From Streptomyces sp. A2-16 (GTDB taxonomy: Bacteria; Actinomycetota; Actinomycetes; Streptomycetales; Streptomycetaceae): a stretch of DNA of 64,000 bases. The position numbers and the translations under genes are program-made. Below the pieces are notes generated by a model, which made no database searches, had not been told where the DNA came from, and worked only from the letters and a program-made list of their open reading frames with translations. Shown here one piece after another: positions 8,466 to 15,141 of the stretch; position 1 is the stretch's first letter; each line of letters begins with the position of its first letter. The stretch spans positions 2,666,001 through 2,730,000 of the forward strand of contig NZ_CP063808.1 in the NCBI RefSeq assembly GCF_018128905.1, read 5' to 3'.

Positions 8466-9350
8466 TCAACTGGCGGCGGCCGCAGTGAGCTTGGCGATCC
8501 GGTCCGAGTCGCAGGTGCGCGGACAGGTGGCGCAGGTGTCGTCCGGCTCGAGTGTGTAGTACATGCAGCAGGTCACCCGGTCCCGGGTGCGCAGGGGTTC
8601 GCCGTCCGGGCCGGCGAGCGCGCGGAAGGCCGGGGAGCCGGCGTACGGCTTCGTCGTCCCGGGCAGGAGGAGTTCCAGGGCGTGCTCGGCCCGGCGCTTC
8701 TCGTGCTCGCCGAGGAGCCCGGCGACGTACCAGATCCCCTCGACGATCTCGTCGGTCACCATGCCCCACAGGGCCCTGCCGCGGCGGCGCATGCGCGGGC
8801 CGAAGGCGGCGAGGAGCGGCTCCATGTGCTCGGCGACCGCGTCCCGCAGCTCGGCGCGCAGGGACTCCTCGTCCGGGACCGTGTACGCGCCGGGGAGTGC
8901 TGCCGCCGGGTCGTCCGGGAGGCATGCGAAGGCGCCGGGGTGGACGGCGAGGGCCATCGGGCCCCGGGTGCGGTCGTACGAGACGTGCGTCACGGGGTAG
9001 CGGGGGACTCTGCGGTGCAGGAACCAGGGCGTCGTGAAGAGGAGGCAGGCCGGCCAGGCGTAGCGGTGCAGTCCGAAGCCGGCGATCACGTCCGGGCGGC
9101 CCTGCTTGCCGTTGTCCCTGCGGACCTGTTCGTCGTCCCAGGAGAGGAAGGTGTCCAGGGCGGTGGGGTCTTGCGCGAGGGCCGCGGCGGTGACCCAGCC
9201 GTCGGTGGCCGGGAGAGGGGTGTCCTGGGGCAGCTCCGCGACCGTCACGGCGGGGAGGGCCTCGGTCATGCGCGCGTAGGCGGCGGTGACGGCGGTGGCA
9301 GCCGTGACGCTGGTGGTGGCGGAGCGGGGGGCAGGCAGCTGTATGGGCAT
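8466..9350 (-). CDS. FhuF-like ferric siderophore reductase, 2Fe-2S protein
   Basis: A 294-residue protein whose C-terminus carries the FhuF 2Fe-2S motif, CC-x10-C-x2-C, read as CCMYYTLEPDDTCATC near residues 260-275. The N-terminal part matches the size and pattern of siderophore-iron reductases, for example WPACLLFTTPWFLHRRVP. FhuF-type proteins reduce ferric iron bound to hydroxamate siderophores in the cytoplasm so that iron is released. Regulation is visible: an iron box lies 27 bases upstream of the ATG at 9350. No siderophore transporter is adjacent, so it presumably serves uptake systems encoded elsewhere. A terminator hairpin follows the stop. Confidence 0.85.
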   Translation of the reverse strand: MPIQLPAPRSATTSVTAATAVTAAYARMTEALPAVTVAELPQDTPLPATDGWVTAAALAQDPTALDTFLSWDDEQVRRDNGKQGRPDVIAGFGLHRYAWPACLLFTTPWFLHRRVPRYPVTHVSYDRTRGPMALAVHPGAFACLPDDPAAALPGAYTVPDEESLRAELRDAVAEHMEPLLAAFGPRMRRRGRALWGMVTDEIVEGIWYVAGLLGEHEKRRAEHALELLLPGTTKPYAGSPAFRALAGPDGEPLRTRDRVTCCMYYTLEPDDTCATCPRTCDSDRIAKLTAAAAS

Positions 9351-9376
9351 GCGGGGCCACCGATTCGCGGTCGTGT

Positions 9377-9395
9377 TGAGGTAAGGCTCACCTTA
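9377..9395. promoter_or_regulatory. Iron box (IdeR/DmdR1-type operator)
   Basis: The 19 bases TGAGGTAAGGCTCACCTTA match 15 of 19 positions of the actinobacterial iron-box consensus TTAGGTTAGGCTAACCTAA and keep the dyad core AGGT-AGGCT-ACCT. It stands just upstream of the fhuF-like gene and 111 bases before the divergent GntR gene. Iron-loaded DmdR1 would be expected to repress fhuF from here. Confidence 0.88.
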
Positions 9396-9505
9396 CTCGA
9401 TATCGTCGGGATTTGAACTGGAGCGCTCTGCGCCTAAGGTGCTTGACGGGTGAGTAACAACCCGTCGTTAATGACCCAAGTACCGACACGTCCGGAGGAG
9501 GACCC

Positions 9506-10318
9506 GTGAAGCAGGGTGCGCAGGGCTCCGCCGGGACGGGTGAGGTGGAGCGGGACGGGGGTGCGGGCGCGGGAGCGGTGCGGGTGCCGCCGCAGACGCG
9601 GGCCGCCGACGTGTCCCGGGTGCGGGGCGACTCGGGTCCCGGGGTGCGGGGCGAGCACACCCACAGCGAGGTGCCGATTCCGCGGCCGGTCGTGCAGCGG
9701 GCATCCGTGCGGGGGCAGATCCTCGACGCCCTGCGCAAGGCGCTGGTCGCGGGGGAGTTGCGGCCCGGTGAGGTGTACTCGGCGCCCGCGCTGGGGGAGC
9801 GGTTCGGGGTGTCGGCGACGCCCGTGCGGGAGGCCATGCAGCAGCTGGCGCTCGAAGGGGCCGTCGAGGTCGTTCCCAACCGTGGGTTCCGGGTGGTCGA
9901 GCGGGGGGCCCGTGAGCTGGCGGAGCTGGCCGAGGTGCGGGCGCTGATCGAGGTGCCGGTGGTGTTGCGGCTGGCGCGGAGTGTGCCGGTGGAGCGGTGG
10001 GCGGAGCTGCGGCCGGTGGCGGAGGCGACGGTGCGGGCCGCGTCGTCGGGGTGCGCGGCGACGTACGCGGAGGCCGATCGGACGTTTCACCGTGCGGTGT
10101 TGCGGCTGTCGGGCAACGAGCAACTGGTGCAGGTCTCTGAGGACTTGCACCGGCGGTCGCAGTGGCCGCTGGTGGGTGGGTCGGTGTCGCGGGGGCGGGC
10201 GGATCTGCTCGCGGACGCGGTGGAGCACACGGCGCTGCTGGATGCGTTGATCGCGCGGGATCTGGATGTGGTGCGGGGGTTGGTGGGCGGGCATTTCGCC
10301 GGTGGGGCGCGCGCCTGA
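9506..10318 (+). CDS. GntR-family (FadR-type) transcriptional regulator
   Basis: A 270-residue regulator. The winged-helix domain begins near residue 70 and shows the GntR recognition pattern in ALRKALVAGELRPGEVYS and ERFGVSATPVREAMQQLALEG. The all-helical FCD-type ligand domain follows from about residue 140 (LAELAEVRALIEVPVVL and AEADRTFHRAVLRLSGNEQL). The Asp and His in that stretch are likely metal or ligand residues of FCD domains. An unusual Gly/Val-rich N-terminal extension of about 60 residues precedes the HTH. The start is GTG 9506 with an excellent GGAGGAG 5-8 bases upstream. The regulated genes are unknown. Confidence 0.85.
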   Translation: MKQGAQGSAGTGEVERDGGAGAGAVRVPPQTRAADVSRVRGDSGPGVRGEHTHSEVPIPRPVVQRASVRGQILDALRKALVAGELRPGEVYSAPALGERFGVSATPVREAMQQLALEGAVEVVPNRGFRVVERGARELAELAEVRALIEVPVVLRLARSVPVERWAELRPVAEATVRAASSGCAATYAEADRTFHRAVLRLSGNEQLVQVSEDLHRRSQWPLVGGSVSRGRADLLADAVEHTALLDALIARDLDVVRGLVGGHFAGGARA

Positions 10319-10785
10319 GGTGCCTGCGGCGGCCTGTTTCGGTTCGGTGGGGGCGTGCGTAGCGCGTGCGGGTGCGTTGGGGGTCGGGGCCGGGGTGGGG
10401 GTATCCGTCCTCGGTCCGGCGGCTCGGCCGATTCAAAAGGGCCCGGTAACGGACGCCGGCCGCTGCGGGCGGACACCCCCCACCCCGTCCCCTTGCCGCC
10501 GTACGCGGCTTGCGGCCCGCCGTGCCGCACGATCCGGCGAGCAGCTCGTGGTGGCGCGCGGGTGGCCTTCAGTCCGTTGTGGCGCCGTGGCGGCGAACGG
10601 CCTGTCCTGGCGCCGGGTCACTGCAACTCCCCAGGGGCGCGGGGAACTGCGCGACCAGCCCCCACCGGCCGGTAGCCGCCCGACCACCTCACCTGGCACC
10701 CCAATAGGCGGGCCCGGTTCCGGCCCAGTGCAGCTGGCCGCCGCCCGACAACCGAACCCGGCACCCCCTGGCCGCCTCGGTCAAC
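10319..10785. other. 467-bp gap between regulators, with a Streptomyces-type repeat
   Basis: No gene can be supported. The 5' half is G-rich with short GGT/GCG runs. The 3' half contains a dispersed-repeat sequence. The genes on either side converge here. Confidence 0.5.
10631..10684. repeat. Dispersed intergenic repeat of the GCGCGGGGAACTGCGCGAC type
   Basis: The core CGCGGGGAACTGCGCGACC followed by a C-rich AGCCCCCACCGG segment is, from memory, a sequence found many times between genes in Streptomyces chromosomes. The core contains a small inverted repeat (GCGC...GCGC). It lies between two convergent genes, the typical position for these elements. Only one copy is in this window, so the repeat status is recalled rather than seen. 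Confidence 0.5.
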
Positions 10786-11559
10786 TCAAGCCGTCGCCGC
10801 CGGAGGTGTCAGCTGTCGGGAGAGCCACGTGGGTACGCCGCCCAGCAGGCGGTACAGGCGGCGGGCCTCCTCGCGGAGCCGTGTGGCCTCCGGTTCCGTT
10901 TCCGTGTCCGCCAGGGACGCGAGGGCGGGGGCCGTGCCCACCAGGTAGCCCAACTCCTCGCGGATCCTCAGTGATTCGGCGAAGCCGTGCCGGGCCTCGG
11001 CCAACTCGCCGTCCCGCAGGGCGAGTCCGGCGAGGTGGCGCCAGGTGAAGGAGAGCAGCAGGGGGTCGGACTGCGCCGTCGCGCCCGCGTGGGCGCGGCG
11101 GTAGGCGGCCCGGGCCGCCTGTGGGGAGTGGGTGAGGTTCTCCGCCAACAGGCCCCGGCGGAAGTCGAGGAGCGCCCTTCCCGGCGCCCCGGGAGCGATC
11201 AGCGCCGCCGCGCGGCCGAGCGCCGCCCTCGCCTCGTCCGCCCGGTCCCGGACCCCGTGGAGCGTCGAGGCGTACGCAAGTTGCCCCCGTTCACAAGCGG
11301 CCGCCCCGCGTTCGTCGTCGCTGTGGGCCAGGGCCTCGGCGGTGCGCAGCGCGTCCTCCGCCTCGGGCCAGCCCTGTTCCGTGTACAGGCAGCGCTCCAC
11401 CAGCAGCGCCGCTCTCTGCAGGGCCGCCTGTGCGGTGACCGGTTGGAGCAGGGCGGCCGCGTCGGCCCAGCAGGCCCGTGAGCGCAGCCGCCATACCGCG
11501 GTCTGGAGTGGATCGTCACCGGCGGTCGTTCCGTTACCAGACATGGCGGTATCCGCCAC
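10786..11559 (-). CDS. TPR-like helical repeat protein
   Basis: A 257-residue soluble protein made almost entirely of Ala/Leu/Arg-rich amphipathic helices that resemble tetratricopeptide repeats, for example LRTAEALAHSDDERGAAACERG, shortened here to its first helix LRTAEALAHSDDERG, and RHGFAESLRIREELGYLVG. Such proteins usually serve as binding scaffolds or as detached helical domains of regulators. The start is GTG 11559 because GGGGAGGG lies 4 bases upstream; ATG 11544 is too far from any ribosome site. It ends near the repeat-containing gap and lies 127 bases downstream of pucR on the same strand, so a shared transcript is possible. A specific function cannot be assigned. Confidence 0.6.
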   Translation of the reverse strand: MADTAMSGNGTTAGDDPLQTAVWRLRSRACWADAAALLQPVTAQAALQRAALLVERCLYTEQGWPEAEDALRTAEALAHSDDERGAAACERGQLAYASTLHGVRDRADEARAALGRAAALIAPGAPGRALLDFRRGLLAENLTHSPQAARAAYRRAHAGATAQSDPLLLSFTWRHLAGLALRDGELAEARHGFAESLRIREELGYLVGTAPALASLADTETEPEATRLREEARRLYRLLGGVPTWLSRQLTPPAATA

Positions 11560-11686
11560 ATTGCCCTCCCCGAGCGCGCCATCGAGCTTTGAGTGGTGGC
11601 GGCATCTCAGCACGGAATGGCGTGCCGGGCCAAGAGGGTGGGTGAAAGAATTCACAAAGTCGTGGGAGTCCGGGCGCCCACAGGTT

Positions 11687-13360
11687 TCAGCTCATCCGCA
11701 GTGCCAGGAAGAAATCCAGCTTGTCCTCGAGGCGTGAGAGGTCGCGGCTCGTCAACTGCTCGATCCGTCCGACGCGGTAGCGCAGCGTGTTGACGTGCAG
11801 GTGGAGGCGCGTCGCGCAGCGGGTCCAGGAGCCGTCGCAGTCCAGGAAGGCCTCCAGGGTGGGGATCAGCTCGGCCCGGTGGCGGCGGTCGTAGTCGCGA
11901 AGAGGGTCAAGGAGGCGGGCCGTGAAAGCCCGGCGCACGTCGTCGGGGACGAAGGGGAGCAGCAGGACGTGCGAGGCGAGTTCCTGGTGACCCGCCGCGC
12001 AGACTCTGCCGGGGCGTGCCGCCGCGACTCTGCGCGCGTGCCGGGCCTCCTCCAGGGCGCCCCGCAGGCCCTCCGCCGAGTGGACCGACGCGCTGACGCC
12101 CAGGGTGACCCGGCCGTCGTCGTCCAGTCCGGCCGCGAGGGGGTCCCGGACCGCTTCGAGCAGTGCGTCCGCGAGGATGCCCGACTCCGAGCCGTCGTGT
12201 TCGCTGGAGACCGCGGGCAGGGGGACGAGCGCGATCGCCTCGTCGCCGGTGTGCGCCACCGCCAGGCGGTCGGAGGGTTCGGGGCCGGTCGCGAGCGGGT
12301 CGACCAGGATCTCCTCCAGGAGGGACTGGGCCACCGGGCCGCCCTCCAGCCCGCCGTCCTGCCATTCGACCCTCGCCACCACGACCTGCCAGTGCGGGGC
12401 CGCTCCCAGACCGGGCAGGAGGACCGGGGCGGCGACCCTCAGGCGGGCGGCGATCTCGGCCGGGGCCGCTCCCGTCTGGACCAGTTCCAGGATCTCCTGG
12501 GCCAGGCGGCGGCGGACCGTGCGGGCCGCGTCCCTGCGGTCCCGCTCGACCGCGATCAGCTGGGTGACGCCCTGCAGGAGGTCCAGGCGCTCCTCCGGCC
12601 AGTCGCCCGCGTCCGCCTCCACCGCCAGGAGCCAGTCGGACAGGACCGTCTCGCGCACGTCCCTGGAGGCGTGGGGGGAGCGGCCCGAACTGCGGACCGG
12701 GAAGAGGGAGTACGCCGACGCTCCGAGCGTGACCCGGTGCGGTCCGCGGCGGCCCGTGCGGGCAGCGGCCAGGTGCTCGGCCGCCAGCTTGGCGCAGGTG
12801 TCCGCCGGGAGGCCGGGGCCCGACACCTTCGGGCCCGCGATCAGGCGGCCGGTGGGGGAGAGCACCCAGGCGCGCAGGTCCAGGTCCGAGCCGAGCAGAT
12901 CGAGGACGACGTCCGGGCCGCCCCCTGCCGGGCCCGAGGTCATCATGCGGCGGTGGCGGTCCACCACGGCGGCCAGGTCGCCCGCCCGCTCGCCCGAGAC
13001 CTGCCGTACGACATGCTCGGTGATCGTCGCGAAGGCCACCGACTCGTGCACCGCGAACAGCGGGAGCCGGTGCCGGGCACACGCGACGACCAGGTCGTCC
13101 GGGACATCGCCCAGCTCCGCCTCGCCGGCCGCCAGCGCCACCACCCCGGCCTGCACCAGGAGTCGTACGAAAGGCTCCGAGTCGGCGGCGTCCCGGCGCC
13201 AGGCGAGGCCCGTCAGGACGACCTCCCCGCCCGAGAGGTAGCGGCTGGGGTCGCGCAGGTCCGTGGTCATCACACCGCGCACGGTGCGATCCAGTTCGTC
13301 CTCGCCGCCGAGCAGCCGCAGGCCCAGCGCGTCGGTGTCCAGCAGTGCGCGCAGCCGCAT
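11687..13360 (-). CDS. pucR: PucR-family transcriptional regulator of purine catabolism
   Basis: A 557-residue regulator with the PucR layout. The N-terminal purine-catabolism domain (about 5-125) contains GVMTTDLRDPSRYLSGGEVVLTG, of which the key core is DLRDPSRYLSGGE. A GGDEF-like middle follows. The C-terminal HTH_30 domain is near 500-550, with the typical WTRCATRLHLHVNTLRYRVG. In Bacillus, PucR activates purine-degradation genes in response to allantoin-type metabolites. The divergent position opposite a complete xanthine dehydrogenase operon supports the same role here. The symbol reflects family and context, not proof of orthology. Confidence 0.85.
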   Translation of the reverse strand: MRLRALLDTDALGLRLLGGEDELDRTVRGVMTTDLRDPSRYLSGGEVVLTGLAWRRDAADSEPFVRLLVQAGVVALAAGEAELGDVPDDLVVACARHRLPLFAVHESVAFATITEHVVRQVSGERAGDLAAVVDRHRRMMTSGPAGGGPDVVLDLLGSDLDLRAWVLSPTGRLIAGPKVSGPGLPADTCAKLAAEHLAAARTGRRGPHRVTLGASAYSLFPVRSSGRSPHASRDVRETVLSDWLLAVEADAGDWPEERLDLLQGVTQLIAVERDRRDAARTVRRRLAQEILELVQTGAAPAEIAARLRVAAPVLLPGLGAAPHWQVVVARVEWQDGGLEGGPVAQSLLEEILVDPLATGPEPSDRLAVAHTGDEAIALVPLPAVSSEHDGSESGILADALLEAVRDPLAAGLDDDGRVTLGVSASVHSAEGLRGALEEARHARRVAAARPGRVCAAGHQELASHVLLLPFVPDDVRRAFTARLLDPLRDYDRRHRAELIPTLEAFLDCDGSWTRCATRLHLHVNTLRYRVGRIEQLTSRDLSRLEDKLDFFLALRMS

Positions 13361-13703
13361 TCTCGTCGCCGCCGTTCTTTGTCTCGAAATCTACGATGGA
13401 GAAGGGGTCCGGTGGGGTGGGGAGCGGCCGCTGCCGCCTCCGGGGCTGTGTCCCAGGTCACGTGGGCTGTGGCGAACGTTTCCGCAGGAAAACACGGAGG
13501 TTACTGAGGGCCTCCGTTCATACGAATCTACAAGATGAGGGCGCCGACCAGCCAACTCCTTCATGGTTTCCGTGACTGACCCGGTCGGAGTACGGCGCTG
13601 TGTACTGGCTCCACTCCACGTAAACAGCACATGAACGAGCCGGGCCCGCCGCACACGATCTGGCTCGATCCGTACGATCACGAGACGAAGAAGAGAGCCG
13701 GTC
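13361..13703. other. 343-bp divergent control region between pucR and the xanthine dehydrogenase operon
   Basis: This stretch must contain the promoters for both directions. Visible dyads are TTTCC-GCA-GGAAA at 13479-13491 and a 7-bp inverted repeat at 13494-13517. No gene can be supported in it. The spacing is long for a simple divergent promoter, which fits a regulated region. Confidence 0.6.
13494..13517. promoter_or_regulatory. Inverted repeat in pucR-xdh intergenic region, possible operator
   Basis: ACGGAGG at 13494-13500 and CCTCCGT at 13511-13517 are exact reverse complements separated by 10 bases, about one helical turn. A second, smaller dyad, TTTCC-GCA-GGAAA, ends three bases to the left. 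They are candidates for PucR or another purine-responsive regulator. Confidence 0.45.
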
Positions 13704-14603
13704 ATGGACTTCCTTCGCCCCGCCAGCTGGGAGGAGGCGCTCGCCGCCAAGGCTGAGCACCCCACCGCTGTGCCCATCGCGGGCGGCACCGACGTGATGG
13801 TCGAGATCAACTTCGACCATCGGCGGCCCGAGTACCTGCTCGACCTGAACCGCGTCACGGACCTCACCGAGTGGGAGGTCGGCGAGGACGCCGTGCGGCT
13901 CGGCGCCTCCGTGCCGTACACCCACATCATGGAGCACCTGCGCGGCGAGCTCCCGGGCCTGGCCCTCGCCTCGCACACCGTGGCCTCCCCGCAGATCCGC
14001 AACCGCGGCGGCGTCGGCGGCAACCTCGGCACCGCCTCCCCGGCCGGGGACGCCCACCCCGCCCTCCTCGCGGCCGGCGCCGAGGTCGAGGTGGAGTCCG
14101 TACGGGGATCGCGTCTCATCCCGATCGACGAGTTCTACACCGGCGTGAAGCGCAACGCGCTGGCCGCCGACGAGCTCATTCGCGCCGTGCGCATCAAGAA
14201 GGCCGACGGGCCGCAGCAGTACAGCAAGGTGGGCACCAGGAACGCCATGGTCATCGCCGTGTGCGCCTTCGGGCTCGCACTGCACCCGCGGACGCGGACC
14301 GTGCGGACCGGGATCGGTTCGGCCGCCCCCACCCCCGTGCGGGCCAAGGCCGCCGAGGAGTTCTTGAACGCCGCCCTCGAGGAAGGCGGGTTCTGGGACA
14401 ACGGAAAGATCATCACCCCTTCGGTCGCCAAGCAGTTCGCGGACCTGTGCGCCGCCGCCTGCAACCCGATCGACGACGTCCGGGGCACGGCGAGCTACCG
14501 CCGCCACGCGGTCGGCATCATGGCCCGCCGCACCCTGACCTGGACCTGGGAGTCGTACCGCGGCACCGACGGTCGGGCCATCGAGAAGGGGAGTGCCGCG
14601 TAA
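13704..14603 (+). CDS. Xanthine dehydrogenase family, FAD-binding subunit
   Basis: A 299-residue protein of the CoxM/XdhB-type FAD subunit of molybdenum hydroxylases. The FAD-binding signature PIAGGTDVMVEINF is at about residues 24-37, and the second flavin motif (SPQIRNRGGVGGNLGTASPAG) is represented by its core QIRNRGGVGGNLGTASP near residue 100. The C-terminal CO-dehydrogenase flavoprotein domain is present. Length is normal for the family. The subunit passes electrons from the 2Fe-2S clusters to NAD+ or another acceptor. Its stop codon overlaps the start of the next subunit gene (TAATG), so the two are translationally coupled. Confidence 0.9.
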   Translation: MDFLRPASWEEALAAKAEHPTAVPIAGGTDVMVEINFDHRRPEYLLDLNRVTDLTEWEVGEDAVRLGASVPYTHIMEHLRGELPGLALASHTVASPQIRNRGGVGGNLGTASPAGDAHPALLAAGAEVEVESVRGSRLIPIDEFYTGVKRNALAADELIRAVRIKKADGPQQYSKVGTRNAMVIAVCAFGLALHPRTRTVRTGIGSAAPTPVRAKAAEEFLNAALEEGGFWDNGKIITPSVAKQFADLCAAACNPIDDVRGTASYRRHAVGIMARRTLTWTWESYRGTDGRAIEKGSAA

Positions 14604-15139
14604 TGCGTGTCAATTTCACGGTCAACGGTCGTCCGCAGGAAGCCGACGACGTCTGGGAGGGCGAGTCCCTTCTCTACGTGCTGCGGGAGCGGCTCGGGCT
14701 GCCCGGCTCGAAGAACGCCTGCGAACAGGGCGAGTGCGGGTCGTGCACCGTGCGGCTGGACGGCGTTCCGGTGTGCTCGTGCCTGGTCGCGGCCGGGCAG
14801 GTCGAGGGGCGCGAGGTCGTCACCGTCGAGGGTCTGGCCGACTACGCCAAGCAGCGGTCCTGCGGGCAGCACGCCGTCGAGGGCCAGGACTCGCAGACCG
14901 GCGAGGGGGCTGAACTCGCCCCGATCCAGCAGGCGTTCATCGACGCCGGCGCCGTCCAGTGCGGCTTCTGCACGCCGGGACTGCTGGTCGCCGCCGACGA
15001 GATGCTGGAGCACAACCCCAACCCGAGCGACGCGGACATCCGCGAGGCGCTCTCGGGCAACCTGTGCCGGTGCACCGGCTACGAAAAGATCATGGACGCG
15101 GTCCGCCTCGCGGCCGCCCGGCAGTCCCAGGGGGTCTGA
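14603..15139 (+). CDS. Xanthine dehydrogenase family, 2Fe-2S subunit
   Basis: A 178-residue protein carrying two [2Fe-2S] clusters. The plant-ferredoxin-type motif is CEQGECGSC with a fourth Cys in the VPVCSC stretch. The second, all-helical cluster motif comprises CGFCTPG and LCRCTGY. This is the small subunit that relays electrons from the molybdenum centre to FAD. A short insert around KQRSCGQHAVEGQ, relative to the shortest CoxS homologues, still lies within the family range. ATG 14603 shares a base with the stop of the FAD-subunit gene, and the Mo-subunit gene follows after 2 bases, so the three genes form one tight operon. Confidence 0.93.
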   Translation: MRVNFTVNGRPQEADDVWEGESLLYVLRERLGLPGSKNACEQGECGSCTVRLDGVPVCSCLVAAGQVEGREVVTVEGLADYAKQRSCGQHAVEGQDSQTGEGAELAPIQQAFIDAGAVQCGFCTPGLLVAADEMLEHNPNPSDADIREALSGNLCRCTGYEKIMDAVRLAAARQSQGV

Positions 15140-15141
15140 CC

